64,000 bases of DNA from Nocardioides sp. Root240 (GTDB lineage: Bacteria > Actinomycetota > Actinomycetes > Propionibacteriales > Nocardioidaceae), in contig NZ_LMIT01000009.1 of the NCBI RefSeq assembly GCF_001428825.1, forward strand, positions 194,364-258,363. The letters are read 5' to 3'. The position numbers and the translations under genes were made by a program. Within the stretch, counting starts at the first letter, position 1. The number at the start of each line of letters is the position of its first letter. Below the pieces are notes generated by a model. It saw only the letters and a program-made list of their open reading frames with translations. It was not told the DNA's origin and ran no database searches. Positions 16,996-26,422 of this stretch are shown piece by piece.

Positions 16996-19563
16996 CTACC
17001 TCGCGTCGGCAGCCTGGGCGGCCAGCGCGCGGGCGACGTCGGCCCGTCCCTCGCGCACGTAGCGCAGCGCGCCCGGGTTGGTGCTGTCGGCGTTCGCCGC
17101 CAGCCAGGCGTCGACGGTGTCGAGCGTGGTCTGCGTGGCGATCAGGCGCGGGAAGATGAACTCCAGCGCGACCGACGCCTTGTGGGCGCCCAGCCGCTCC
17201 CAGGTGCCGGCGACCTCGTCGAGGTACGTCGCGACGTACGGCGCGAGGACGTCCTCCTGGCCGGCCTGCCAGAAGGCGAGGACGACGCTGCGCTGGGTCT
17301 CGTTGGGGACCGACGGGTCGAGGAGCGCCTGGGTCCAGGCGCGCTCCTTGGCCTCGGGGGTGCCCATCGCGGCCCGTGCGGCAGCGGACTTCTCCTGGCC
17401 GGAGATGGTGTTGTCCTGGGCCAGCTCGGCGTCGATCCGGGTGTCGTCGGCGCGCCCGACGCGCGCCAGGGCGGTCAGCAGGCCCCACCGCAGGTCCTGG
17501 TCGATGGCCAGGCCCTCGAGGACCAGCGAGCCGTCGAGGAGCGCCTCGACCTCGGCCACGGCCTCGTCGCTGCGCGCCGCCGAGGCGAACGCGCGGGCGA
17601 AGGTGAGCTGGTGGTCGGTGCCCGGGGCAGCCGACTCCAGCAGTGCCCGCAGGCCCTGCTCCCAGCGGGCCGCGAGGGCCGGCCGGGCCGCGGGGTTGCT
17701 GTAGAGCGTGACCGCCTGGGCGGCGTACACCGGGATCCGGCTGACGCCCCAGGCGTCGGTCTCCTGGCCGATGTTGCCGAGTACCAGCTCGACGTAGTCG
17801 GTCGCGGCGAGCTCGGCGTCGCGGGTCATGTCCCAGGCGGCGCTCCAGATCAGCGCGCGGGCGAGCGAGTCGTCCACGTCGGAGAGGCGGGCCACCGCGG
17901 TCGCGCGGGAGCGCTCGTCGAGGCGGATCTTGGCGAAGGCCAGGTCGTTGTCGTTGAGCAGCAGCAGCTCGGGCTGGGCCCTGCCGACCAGCTCGGCGAG
18001 CTCGGTGCGAGCGCCCTCCACGTCGACCTCGACGTAGTCGGTGCGGACCAGACGGCCCTCCGCGGTGTTGTAGAAGCCGACGCCGACCCGGTGCCGCCGC
18101 AGCGTCGGGTGCTCCGCGGGCGCGGTCTGGTTGATCGCGAACGAGGCGTAGGTGCCCTCCGGGGTCAGCTCGAAGGCGGGGGAGAGGGTGTTGGTGCCGG
18201 CCGTCTGCAGCCACTCCTGCGCCCAGCCGGTGAGCTCGCGGCCGGAGGCCTTCTCGAGCGCGGTCAGCAGGTCGGAGAACTCGGTGTTCGAGAACTCGTG
18301 GTCGTGGAAGTACTGCTTGAGCCCGGCCAGGAACGGGTCGAGACCGACCCACGCGACGAGCTGCTTGAGCACCGACGCGCCCTTGGCGTAGGTGATCATG
18401 TCGAAGTTGACCTCGACCGCGTGCAGGTCGAAGTTGTCGGCGGCGATCGGGTGCGTCGAGGGCAGCGAGTCGGCGCGGTAGCCGGTCTGCTTGCGGGCGT
18501 TGGTGAAGCCCGTCCAGGCGTCGTCGTACGACGTCGCGAGCGCCTCGGCGTGGTAGCAGGCCCACTCCGCGAACGACTCGTTGAGCCACAGGTCGTCCCA
18601 CCACTTCATGGTCACGAGGTCGCCGAACCACATGTGGGCCATCTCGTGCAGGATCACCGAGGCGCGGAACTCGTAGAACGAGCGCGGCTGGCGGGAGCGG
18701 GGGAGGTACTCGTCGCGCAGGGTCACGCAGCCGGCGTTCTCCATCGCGCCCATGTTGTACTCCGGCACGTAGAGCTGGTCGTACTTGCCGAACGGGTAGG
18801 GGTAGCCGAAGGCGTCCTCGAAGAACTCAAAGCCCTGCTTGGTCAGGGTGACGATCTCCTCGCGGTCGCGCTCGAGGTACTCCTTGAGCGACTGGCGGGA
18901 GTAGTGGCCGAGCGGGATCGTGCCGTACGTGCCCTCGTAGACGTCCTGGACCTCGTAGTAGTCGCCCGCGACCACCGCGGTGATGTACGTCGACATGGGC
19001 TTGGTCGCGGGGAAGGCCCATAGCGCCACGCCGTCGCTCACCGGCGTCGGCTCGGGGGTGGCGGCGTTCGAGACGACCTTCCAGTGCGCGGGAGCGGTCA
19101 CGTTGAACGTGAACGGCGCCTTGAGGTCGGGCTGCTCGAAGGTGGTGTAGACGCGGCGGGCGTCCGGCACCTCGAACTGCGAGTAGAGGTAGACCCGGTC
19201 GTCAGCCGGGTCGACGAAGTGGTGCAGGCCCTCGCCGGTGTGGGAGTAGGTGCAGTCGGCGCGGACGACCAGGACGTTGTCGGCCTGGAGGTCGGGCAGC
19301 GCGATGCGGCTGTCGGCGTACGCCGTGGCGGGGTCGAGCGCGACGCCGTTGAGCGTGATCTCGTGGATCGTCGCGTCGACCAGGTCGGCGAACGTGCTCG
19401 CGCCGGGCTGGCGACAGGTGAAGGTCAGTGTGGTGGTCGATCCGAAGGTCTCGACGCCGGCGCGGGTCGCGTCGCTGAGGTCGAGGTCGATGACGTACGA
19501 GATCACGTCGACGAGGGCGGCGCGGGTGGCCGCCTCGTCGCGGGTGAGGTTGGTGCCGGGCAT
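16996..19563 (-). CDS. pepN: Aminopeptidase N (M1 zinc metallopeptidase)
   Basis: An 855-residue cytoplasmic aminopeptidase of the length usual for actinobacterial PepN. The substrate-recognition motif GAMENAG lies near residue 271. The zinc site is HEMAH near 305, with the third ligand in NESFAEW about 18 residues later. A C-terminal helical ERAP-like domain follows. ATG 19563 is preferred because AAGGA sits eight bases upstream; an in-frame ATG three codons earlier also exists. It frees N-terminal residues during peptide turnover. Confidence 0.93.
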   Translation of the reverse strand: MPGTNLTRDEAATRAALVDVISYVIDLDLSDATRAGVETFGSTTTLTFTCRQPGASTFADLVDATIHEITLNGVALDPATAYADSRIALPDLQADNVLVVRADCTYSHTGEGLHHFVDPADDRVYLYSQFEVPDARRVYTTFEQPDLKAPFTFNVTAPAHWKVVSNAATPEPTPVSDGVALWAFPATKPMSTYITAVVAGDYYEVQDVYEGTYGTIPLGHYSRQSLKEYLERDREEIVTLTKQGFEFFEDAFGYPYPFGKYDQLYVPEYNMGAMENAGCVTLRDEYLPRSRQPRSFYEFRASVILHEMAHMWFGDLVTMKWWDDLWLNESFAEWACYHAEALATSYDDAWTGFTNARKQTGYRADSLPSTHPIAADNFDLHAVEVNFDMITYAKGASVLKQLVAWVGLDPFLAGLKQYFHDHEFSNTEFSDLLTALEKASGRELTGWAQEWLQTAGTNTLSPAFELTPEGTYASFAINQTAPAEHPTLRRHRVGVGFYNTAEGRLVRTDYVEVDVEGARTELAELVGRAQPELLLLNDNDLAFAKIRLDERSRATAVARLSDVDDSLARALIWSAAWDMTRDAELAATDYVELVLGNIGQETDAWGVSRIPVYAAQAVTLYSNPAARPALAARWEQGLRALLESAAPGTDHQLTFARAFASAARSDEAVAEVEALLDGSLVLEGLAIDQDLRWGLLTALARVGRADDTRIDAELAQDNTISGQEKSAAARAAMGTPEAKERAWTQALLDPSVPNETQRSVVLAFWQAGQEDVLAPYVATYLDEVAGTWERLGAHKASVALEFIFPRLIATQTTLDTVDAWLAANADSTNPGALRYVREGRADVARALAAQAADAR

Positions 19564-19590
19564 GGCGCCCATCCTTGCACCAGGGGCACA

Positions 19591-19601
19591 TTGTCTGACA
19601 A
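19591..19601. promoter_or_regulatory. GntR-like inverted repeat between pepN and the CHAP gene
   Basis: TTGTC-T-GACAA is a perfect inverted repeat that fits the GntR/FCD operator pattern TNGTNNNACNA. It lies 28 bases upstream of pepN. Only pattern evidence is available. Confidence 0.25.
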
Positions 19602-19714
19602 CTCGCGGCAGCGAGGGCGAATGACAACGGTGTAACTTCCGAAAGTCAACGCGACACGCCAGTGAACCGTGAGTTTTTCGGGGTTTTTGTTGCGTTCTGG
19701 GGCTCGTGTGCCCG

Positions 19715-21355
19715 ATGGTGTTCGTCATGCGCAACCGGACCGTGGTCATGCGCTGGGGGACGTCCGTCGCCGCCAGCGCCCTGTTCGCGACCCTCCTGGT
19801 CGCGGTCGGCATCGCGGTTCGCGTCGAGGCACCGATGACCCGATCGGCAGGGGTCACCGATCTCTGCAGTGGTTGGAGCGGGTGCAACAGCGCCGGCTAC
19901 TCCGACGCCGGGTACGGCGCCGTGAGCGGCCGGATGTACTGGAACATGTACTCGGGCCACAACTGCACCAACTACGTCGCCTACCGGATGATCAAGGCCG
20001 GCATGTCGACCACGCGTCCCTGGGTCGGGGGTGGCAATGCGAGCGAGTGGGGCTTGCAGATGAAGAACATCACCGACCAGGTCCCCAACGTCGGAGCCGT
20101 CGCCTGGTGGGGGCGCTACAGCAACGGCAGCGGCTCGGCCGGACACGTCGGGTACGTCGAGAAGGTCGTCTCCCCGACCGAGATCATCATCTCGATGGAC
20201 AGCTGGGGCGGCACCTTCCACTGGCGCCGGATCACCAAGGACAGCGGTCGGTGGCCGACCGGCTTCATCCACTTCGTCGACAAGACCCTGACCCCGAAGG
20301 CCGCGCCGGCGATCACCGGCAAGCCCGCCGTGGGCCAGACGCTGACCACGTCCAACGGCACGTGGGTCGGCGCGCCGACCAGCTACACCTACGAGTGGTT
20401 CGCCGACGGCAGGACGACCGGGGTGCGGACCAGGACCTACGTGCCGAAGGGCGCGGACCGCGAGAAGAAGATCACCGTCAAGGTGCAGGCGGCCCGGTCC
20501 GGCTTCACCCCGGCGACCCAGGTGTCGGCTCCGACGGCCGCGGTCGTCCCCGGCACCTTCGCCCTCCAGGCGACGCCGACCGTCGACGGGACCCTCTTCG
20601 TCGACGACGTGCTGACCGCGCAGCCCGGCACCTGGAGCCCGGAGCCGCAGGCGATGGCCTGGCGCTGGTACGCCGACGGCAAGCGGATCGTCAACGCCAC
20701 CGAGACGCTGACACTGACGCAGGACCTCGTCGGGCGCGAGATCAGCGTGGTCGCCGTCGCCCGCCGCGCCGGCTACACCGCCGCCAGCGGTCCGCGCGTG
20801 GTCGCGGGCAAGGTCATGGTCGGCACGATCGAGACCAGCCGCGCGTTCGCGGTGCTCGGGAGACGGACCATCGGGGAGACGCTCACGGTCCGCTCGGGGG
20901 TCTTCACGCCGGCGGACGCCACGCCGTCGTACCAGTGGCTGCGCGACGGCGTCCCGATCGAAGGTGCGGTGGCGCCGACGTACCGGCTCGGGGACGACGA
21001 CGTCGCCTCCCGGATCTCGGTCCAGGTCAACCTGACGCGCAAGAACTACGTTCCGCTGAGCTCGACGGCCACGACGAACGGCCCCGTGCGCAGCCGCGCC
21101 TGGATCCAGGTCGGCGCCGCCTCGCGTGGAGGCAAGGCGATCGTCAACGTCGATGTCACGGCCCGGGGAATGGCGCCGGTCACGGGACGTGTCCGGATCG
21201 GCATCGGCAGCTGGATGCGCACGGTCACCCTGGTCGACGGCAAGGCGTCGGTGAAGGTGGCGCGCACGCCGGGCGTCTGGAACGTCGCCGTCCGCTTCCT
21301 CGGCAACGCCATCGTCCCCACAGCCCTGCGGACGACGACGGTGAGGGTTCGCTGA
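19715..21355 (+). CDS. Secreted CHAP-domain protein with C-terminal Ig-like repeats
   Basis: About 546 residues. A signal anchor (WGTSVAASALFATLLVAVGI) is followed by a CHAP amidase/endopeptidase domain (~50-190). The likely nucleophile is in SGHNCTNYVAY (Cys84) and the His in AGHVGYVE near 143. Three repeats follow, each with a core such as PAVGQTLTTSNGTW, YEWFADGR or YQWLRDG, typical of Nocardioides secreted proteins. A final beta domain (RVRIGIGSWMRTVTLVDG) ends the chain. The CHAP domain would cleave peptidoglycan peptides or amide bonds; the repeats may bind the wall. The start is uncertain: GTG 19706, ATG 19715 and ATG 19727 are in frame and none has a clear ribosome site. Confidence 0.78.
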   Translation: MVFVMRNRTVVMRWGTSVAASALFATLLVAVGIAVRVEAPMTRSAGVTDLCSGWSGCNSAGYSDAGYGAVSGRMYWNMYSGHNCTNYVAYRMIKAGMSTTRPWVGGGNASEWGLQMKNITDQVPNVGAVAWWGRYSNGSGSAGHVGYVEKVVSPTEIIISMDSWGGTFHWRRITKDSGRWPTGFIHFVDKTLTPKAAPAITGKPAVGQTLTTSNGTWVGAPTSYTYEWFADGRTTGVRTRTYVPKGADREKKITVKVQAARSGFTPATQVSAPTAAVVPGTFALQATPTVDGTLFVDDVLTAQPGTWSPEPQAMAWRWYADGKRIVNATETLTLTQDLVGREISVVAVARRAGYTAASGPRVVAGKVMVGTIETSRAFAVLGRRTIGETLTVRSGVFTPADATPSYQWLRDGVPIEGAVAPTYRLGDDDVASRISVQVNLTRKNYVPLSSTATTNGPVRSRAWIQVGAASRGGKAIVNVDVTARGMAPVTGRVRIGIGSWMRTVTLVDGKASVKVARTPGVWNVAVRFLGNAIVPTALRTTTVRVR

Positions 21356-21395
21356 TCTGAGGAATGCTGCGCGGGCGGGCGCGGTTGCAGTCTGC

Positions 21396-22028
21396 ATGAC
21401 GACCCCCACGCCCAACCGCGCCGACCTCTGGTTCGACCCGCTCTGCCCGTTCGCCTGGATCACGTCCCGCTGGATCCTCGAGGTCGAGGAGGTCCGTGAC
21501 ATCGAGGTGCACTGGCACGTGATGTCGCTGGCCTACCTCAACAAGGACCGCGACATCCCGGACGCCTACCGCGAGATGCTGGCGCCCGCGTGGGGCCCGG
21601 TGCGGGTGCTGGTCGCCGCCCAGCAGCAGTACGGCGACAAGGTCCTGCGTCCGATGTACGACGCCTTCGGCCAGCGGATCCACCTCGAGGGCCGCAAGCT
21701 GCACGAGCAGCCCGACGGCGGCCTCGCGCTGATCGCCGAGGTGCTCGAGGAGACCGGCCTCGACCCCACCCTGATCGAGGCGGCGACCGACCCGTCGTAC
21801 GACGACGCCGTGGCGCGCTCGCACCACGAGGGCATGGACGCGGTCGGCGACGACGTCGGCACGCCCACGATCCACGTCAACGGCACCGCCTTCTTCGGCC
21901 CGGTGCTCTCGAAGATCCCGCGCGGCGAGGACGCCGGACGGCTCTGGGACGGCACGGCCGCGGTCGCGTCCTTCCCCTACTTCTACGAGCTGAAGCGCTC
22001 GCGCACCGGGGACCTCGACTTCTCCTGA
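21396..22028 (+). CDS. Mycothiol-dependent oxidoreductase, Rv2466c-like (DsbA superfamily) with CxxA site
   Basis: A 210-residue thioredoxin-fold protein. The N-terminus ([20 protein letters not shown]), [12 protein letters not shown] and [20 protein letters not shown] strongly recall Mycobacterium tuberculosis Rv2466c, which uses mycothiol to reduce nitro compounds and other electrophiles. In Rv2466c the active site is CPWC; here it reads CPFA, so Cys17 is kept and the resolving cysteine is Ala20. This suggests a monothiol mechanism with mycothiol as the second thiol. It lies upstream of metG, which has its own promoter. Confidence 0.82.
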   Translation: MTTPTPNRADLWFDPLCPFAWITSRWILEVEEVRDIEVHWHVMSLAYLNKDRDIPDAYREMLAPAWGPVRVLVAAQQQYGDKVLRPMYDAFGQRIHLEGRKLHEQPDGGLALIAEVLEETGLDPTLIEAATDPSYDDAVARSHHEGMDAVGDDVGTPTIHVNGTAFFGPVLSKIPRGEDAGRLWDGTAAVASFPYFYELKRSRTGDLDFS

Positions 22029-22062
22029 CGGAACTGGGTCGGCAGCGGGAAGGCCGGGTCAA

Positions 22063-22068
22063 TAGGAT
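22063..22068 (+). promoter_or_regulatory. Leaderless -10 box of metG
   Basis: TAGGAT, seven bases, then ATG 22076. It fixes the metG start well inside the longer open frame. Confidence 0.6.
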
Positions 22069-22075
22069 CCTTCCC

Positions 22076-23866
22076 ATGACGCATGTCCTCTCCGCTGTCG
22101 CCTGGCCGTACGCCAACGGCCCGCGCCACATCGGCCACGTGGCCGGTTTCGGTGTGCCCTCCGACGTGTTCAGTCGGTACCAGCGGATGGCGGGCAACGA
22201 CGTCCTGATGGTCTCGGGCTCCGACGAGCACGGCACGCCGATCCTCATCGCCGCGGACGAGGCGGGGATGACCCCGCAGGAGCTCGCCGACAAGAACCAC
22301 CGGCTGATCGTCGAGGACCTCGTCGCGCTGGGGATCACCTATGACCTCTACACGCGCACCACGACCCGCAACCACCACGCCGTCGTCCAGGAGCTCTTCC
22401 TGGGGGTCTACGAGAACGGCTACTTCGTCGAGCAGACGACCTTCGGCGCCGTCTCGCCCTCGACCGGGCGCACCCTGCCCGACCGCTACATCGAGGGCAC
22501 CTGCCCCAACTGCGGGTACGACGGTGCGCGCGGCGACCAGTGCGACAACTGCGGCAAGCAGCTGGACCCCCAGGACCTGAAGAACCCGCGCTCGCGGATC
22601 AACGGCGAGACCCCCGAGTTCATCGAGACCCAGCACTTCTTCCTCGACCTCCCGGCACTGGCAGAGGCGCTGCAGGCGTGGCTCGACGACCGCGAGGCGA
22701 CCGGCCTCTGGCGGCCCAACGTCATCCGGTTCTCCCAGAACATCCTCGAGGAGATCCGCCCCCGCGCCATGACGCGCGACATCGACTGGGGCATCGCCGT
22801 CCCGCTCGACGGGTGGCGCGACAACCCGACGAAGAAGCTCTACGTCTGGTTCGACGCGGTCATCGGCTACCTCTCGGCCTCGATCGAGTGGGCCCGCCGC
22901 ACGGGCAACCCCGACGCGTGGCGCGACTGGTGGAACGACCCTGAGGCCCTGTCCTACTACTTCATGGGCAAGGACAACATCACCTTCCACTCGCAGATCT
23001 GGCCGGCGGAGCTGCTGGCCTACGCCGGCAAGGGCGACAAGGGCGGCTCCCCGCGCGAGTACGGCGAGCTCAACCTGCCGACCGAGGTGGTGTCCAGTGA
23101 GTTCCTGACGATGGAGGGCAAGAAGTTCTCCTCGTCGAAGAAGATCGTGATCTACGTCCACGAACTGCTCTCGCGCTACCAGCCGGACGCCTTCCGCTAC
23201 TTCGTGGCCGCCGCAGGCCCGGAGAGCCAGGACTCCGACTTCACGTGGGCGGAGTTCGTCCGCCGTACCAACGACGAGCTGGTGGCCGGCTGGGGCAACC
23301 TCGTCAACCGCACCGCCACCCTGATCGCCAAGAACTTCGGCGAGATCCCGGCCGCCGGCGAGCTGACGGCCGAGGACCAGGCGGTCCTCGATGCCACGGA
23401 GGCCGCCTTCGACGTCGTCGGCGACCTGATCGGCCGACACCGCCAGAAGCAGGCGATCGGTGAGGCGATGCGCGCGGTGGCCGAGGTCAACAAGTACGTC
23501 TCCGACACCGAGCCGTGGAAGATCAAGGAGGACCCGGCCCGCCTGGGCACGGTCCTGCACGTGATGGCCCAGTGCGTCGCCGACCTCAACCTCGTGCTCA
23601 GCCCGTTCCTGCCGTTCTCGGCCAACGAGGTCGACAAGGCCTTCGGCGGCACGGGCGCGGTCGCGCCGATGCCGGTGGTCGAGGAGGTCGCCGACCTCGA
23701 CGACGCCACTCGGTCGTACCCGATCATCACCGGCGACTACGCGGGCTTCCCGTCGTGGAGCCGGCACGCGATCGCGGTCGGGACGCCGGTGGCGAAGCCG
23801 ACCCCGGTGTTCACCAAGCTCGACCCGTCGGTCATCGACGAGGAGCTCGCCCGGCTCGAGGCCTGA
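22076..23866 (+). CDS. metG: Methionyl-tRNA synthetase
   Basis: A 596-residue class I synthetase charging tRNA-Met. The HIGH motif is in [13 protein letters not shown]. The zinc knuckle has four cysteines (CPNCGYDG and CDNCGKQ, residues ~143-162). The KMSKS equivalent reads GKKFSSSKK near residue 349. The anticodon-binding helical domain follows, and there is no C-terminal tRNA-binding extension. The frame stays open upstream for nearly 500 bases, but the start at 22076 is supported by the leaderless promoter and by homology starting at [15 protein letters not shown]. Confidence 0.95.
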   Translation: MTHVLSAVAWPYANGPRHIGHVAGFGVPSDVFSRYQRMAGNDVLMVSGSDEHGTPILIAADEAGMTPQELADKNHRLIVEDLVALGITYDLYTRTTTRNHHAVVQELFLGVYENGYFVEQTTFGAVSPSTGRTLPDRYIEGTCPNCGYDGARGDQCDNCGKQLDPQDLKNPRSRINGETPEFIETQHFFLDLPALAEALQAWLDDREATGLWRPNVIRFSQNILEEIRPRAMTRDIDWGIAVPLDGWRDNPTKKLYVWFDAVIGYLSASIEWARRTGNPDAWRDWWNDPEALSYYFMGKDNITFHSQIWPAELLAYAGKGDKGGSPREYGELNLPTEVVSSEFLTMEGKKFSSSKKIVIYVHELLSRYQPDAFRYFVAAAGPESQDSDFTWAEFVRRTNDELVAGWGNLVNRTATLIAKNFGEIPAAGELTAEDQAVLDATEAAFDVVGDLIGRHRQKQAIGEAMRAVAEVNKYVSDTEPWKIKEDPARLGTVLHVMAQCVADLNLVLSPFLPFSANEVDKAFGGTGAVAPMPVVEEVADLDDATRSYPIITGDYAGFPSWSRHAIAVGTPVAKPTPVFTKLDPSVIDEELARLEA

Positions 23867-23986
23867 CCTCGACGACGCCTCTGGTCGACCTCGCCAGCCG
23901 AAGGTTCTGGCGGGGAGTCGGGCGAGTCGGTCGACCTGGTGCGGGCGACGGCCAGGAAACCGGATGCCGGGCTGGAGCCCGGCCGG

Positions 23987-23992
23987 TAGCCT
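23987..23992 (+). promoter_or_regulatory. Leaderless -10 box of the LysE-type gene
   Basis: TAGCCT, eight bases, then ATG 24001. The preceding gap after metG contains two GGTCGACC copies and a weak hairpin (CGCCAG/CTGGCG) but no gene. Confidence 0.45.
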
Positions 23993-24000
23993 GCTCGGGC

Positions 24001-24612
24001 ATGAGCACCGCGTTCCTCCTGACCTCGCTGGTGATCGTCGCGACGCCCGGCACCGGCGCGCTCTACGCCATCGCCGCCGGCCTGACCCGCGGCACCCGCG
24101 CCGCGATCCTGGCCGCCTTCGCCGGCACGCTCGGCACGATCCCGCACCTGGTCGCTGCGGTCACCGGTCTCGCCGCGCTCCTCCACGCGAGCGGCGTCGC
24201 CTTCGCCGTCCTCAAGTACGCCGGCGTCGCCTACCTGCTCTTCATGGCGTGGTCGACCTGGCGCGACCGCGGCGCCCTCACGGTCGACGAGGATGCCGCC
24301 GAGACGGGCTCCGCGCGGGCCGTCCTGGTCTCCGGCATCACGCTCAACCTGCTCAACCCGAAGCTGACCATCTTCTTCTTCGCCTTCCTGCCGCAGTTCG
24401 TGCCCGCCGGTTCCGGCGCGGTGCCCGCGATGCTCGGCCTGAGCGCGGTGTTCATGGCGATGACCTTCGTGGTCTTCGCTGCCTACGGCGCCTGCGCCGC
24501 GGCGGTGCGCGACCAGGTCCTCTCGCGACCCAAGGTGGTCGACCGGATGCGCAAGGCCTTCGCCGCGAGCTTCGCCGTGCTGGCCGGGCGGCTGGCGTTC
24601 GAGTCCCGCTGA
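24001..24612 (+). CDS. LysE/RhtB family amino-acid exporter
   Basis: A 203-residue membrane protein with about six hydrophobic segments. The LysE signature is seen early (LVIVATPGTGALYAIAAGLT, a PGP-like loop), and in the middle TLNLLNPKLTIFFFAFLPQF. The family exports amino acids or related small molecules; the substrate cannot be inferred. Its stop overlaps the start of the GNAT gene (TGATG), implying co-translation. Confidence 0.85.
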   Translation: MSTAFLLTSLVIVATPGTGALYAIAAGLTRGTRAAILAAFAGTLGTIPHLVAAVTGLAALLHASGVAFAVLKYAGVAYLLFMAWSTWRDRGALTVDEDAAETGSARAVLVSGITLNLLNPKLTIFFFAFLPQFVPAGSGAVPAMLGLSAVFMAMTFVVFAAYGACAAAVRDQVLSRPKVVDRMRKAFAASFAVLAGRLAFESR

Positions 24613-25505
24613 TGGGTAGCACCCACGACGTCTGGTTCACCGAGGACGCCGGCACCTTCCTCGACCGGGCCGGGGAGTACCTCGCCGCCGACCCGGTGGT
24701 GGGGACCGTCCTGTCGACCATGGCTCGGCGGACCGCCGAGCACGGGCCGCCGGCGGGCATGCCGGACTGCTGGTTCGCACTGGTGACCGGTGCCGCCGGC
24801 GAGATCGTCGGCGCCGCGATGCGCACCGCGCCCTTCGAGCCGTGGCCGCCGTACCTGATGGGGATGGAGGACGGCGCGGCGGTCGCGCTCGCCGACGCGG
24901 CGCTGGCGCGGGGGATCGCCATCGACGGCACGAACGGGCTGCGGCCGGCGACCGATGTGTTCTCGGCCCGGGTCGCGGAGCGGACCGGGCGGCAGACCCG
25001 GGTCCACCTGCACCACCGCCTGTTCGAGCTCGGCACCCTCGTGCCCCCGCGGCCGGTGCGGGGGCGGCTCCGTGAGGTGCGGTCGGAGGAGGCGCGGCTC
25101 GCCCTGGCCTGGATCCACCAGTTCTTCCGGGACGCCGACGAGCAGGCGGGCCGCGAGGCCGGGCACCTCAACGAGGGGGCGTCGTTCGGGATCGGCGACG
25201 TGCTGCGCAAGCTGGACGAGGGGGTGCTCTGGTTCTGGGTCGACGACGAGGACCGTCCGGTGCACCTCACCGGGGCCAACCCGCCGGCCTACGGCGTGAC
25301 CCGGATCGGCCCGGTCTACACGCCGAAGGACGAGCGCGGGCGCGGCTGGGCCGGTGCCGCGGTCGCCGAGGTCTCGCGCCGCATCCAGGCGGACGGCGGC
25401 CGCGCGATCCTGTTCACCGACCAGGCCAACCCGACGTCCAACGCGCTCTACCAAGGCCTCGGCTACGAGCCGGTCGTCGACACCGTCCAACTCGACATCT
25501 TCTGA
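24612..25505 (+). CDS. GNAT family N-acetyltransferase
   Basis: A 297-residue two-part protein. The N-terminal half is a degenerate GNAT-like fold. The C-terminal half has the acetyl-CoA-binding motif A region (GPVYTPKDERGRGWAGAAVA) and motif B (NPTSNALYQGLGYEPVVD). The acceptor is unknown. Coupling to a LysE-type exporter gene raises the possibility that one modifies what the other exports, but the evidence is only position. Confidence 0.8.
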   Translation: MGSTHDVWFTEDAGTFLDRAGEYLAADPVVGTVLSTMARRTAEHGPPAGMPDCWFALVTGAAGEIVGAAMRTAPFEPWPPYLMGMEDGAAVALADAALARGIAIDGTNGLRPATDVFSARVAERTGRQTRVHLHHRLFELGTLVPPRPVRGRLREVRSEEARLALAWIHQFFRDADEQAGREAGHLNEGASFGIGDVLRKLDEGVLWFWVDDEDRPVHLTGANPPAYGVTRIGPVYTPKDERGRGWAGAAVAEVSRRIQADGGRAILFTDQANPTSNALYQGLGYEPVVDTVQLDIF

Positions 25506-25512
25506 CGCTGGC

Positions 25513-25518
25513 TAGGGT
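25513..25518 (+). promoter_or_regulatory. Leaderless -10 box of the esterase gene
   Basis: TAGGGT, seven bases, then ATG 25526. Confidence 0.5.
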
Positions 25519-25525
25519 CGCGGCC

Positions 25526-26419
25526 ATGGCCCTCCACCCCCAGGCCCGGCGCGCAATCGAGAACGCCGCCGGCGCGCTGCCCGTCACCGACCCGTCGTAC
25601 GACATCGCGGCGGAGCGTGCCCGTGACCGCGACGAGGCGGTTCGGCAGGAGCGTCTGCCGGTCGCCGAGGTGCGCGACGTCGACGCAGGTGGCGTGCCGG
25701 CCCGGCTCTACCTCCCGGCCGGGTACGACGCCGTGGTCGTCCACGCGCACGGAGGCGGCTTCGTCCTCAACGACGTGGAGGTCCACGACGCGGCCGTCCG
25801 TCGGTTCGCGCTGGTCGCGGGCGCCGCGGTGCTCAGCGTCGACTACCGCCGCCCACCCGAGCACCCGTTCCCGGCGGCGCCCGACGACGTCACGGCCGCG
25901 GCGGCGTGGGTCGCGACCCAGCCGGAGCTGGCCGGCCTGCCGCTGTTCGTCCACGGGGACAGTGCCGGCGGCAACCTCGCCCTCGTCGCGGCGCTGCGCG
26001 ACCCGGACCGCTTCGCCGGCGTCGCGCTGGTCTACCCCTTCCTCGACCCGACCGCCGCCTTCGACTCCTACCGGACTGCGGCCGACGGCTTCGACCCGAG
26101 CGAGGCCGCCTGGTACTGGGAGCAGTACGCGTCATCCCCGGCCGACCTCACCGACCCGGACCTGGCCCCCTTGCTCTCCGACCGGCTCGGCCTGCTGCCG
26201 CCGACCCTCGTCACGACCGCCGAGCACGACCCGCTGCGCGACGAGGGCGAGCACCTCGTCCTGCTGCTCGCCGAGGCGGGCGTCGAGGTCGTCGGCACCC
26301 GGTACGTCGGCCAGGTCCACGGCTACTGGAGGCACACCTCGGTCTTCGACGCCGCGGAGCCGACCATGCGGCAGGTGGCCGGCTGGATGCGGATGCTCGT
26401 GGAGCGCGGCAAGGGGTAG
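25526..26419 (+). CDS. Alpha/beta hydrolase of the hormone-sensitive lipase (HSL) family
   Basis: A 297-residue esterase. The HSL oxyanion motif is HAHGGGFVLND near residue 75, the nucleophile elbow HGDSAGGN near 148, the acid TTAEHDPLRDEG near 234 and the His in VGQVHGYWRH near 265. It hydrolyses short acyl or carboxyl esters. It is convergent with the GH43-like gene, with only three bases between the two stops. Confidence 0.88.
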   Translation: MALHPQARRAIENAAGALPVTDPSYDIAAERARDRDEAVRQERLPVAEVRDVDAGGVPARLYLPAGYDAVVVHAHGGGFVLNDVEVHDAAVRRFALVAGAAVLSVDYRRPPEHPFPAAPDDVTAAAAWVATQPELAGLPLFVHGDSAGGNLALVAALRDPDRFAGVALVYPFLDPTAAFDSYRTAADGFDPSEAAWYWEQYASSPADLTDPDLAPLLSDRLGLLPPTLVTTAEHDPLRDEGEHLVLLLAEAGVEVVGTRYVGQVHGYWRHTSVFDAAEPTMRQVAGWMRMLVERGKG

Positions 26420-26422
26420 TGG

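Noticed and set aside
21590..22075. metG starting about 160 codons earlier
   Set aside because: The extra sequence is Arg/Gly/Pro-rich, overlaps the Rv2466c-like gene and lies before the leaderless promoter of metG.
23882..23940. Two GGTCGACC copies and a short hairpin after metG
   Set aside because: GGTCGACC is a common high-GC word made from frequent codons. The hairpin has only a six-base stem, so I do not call a terminator or operator.
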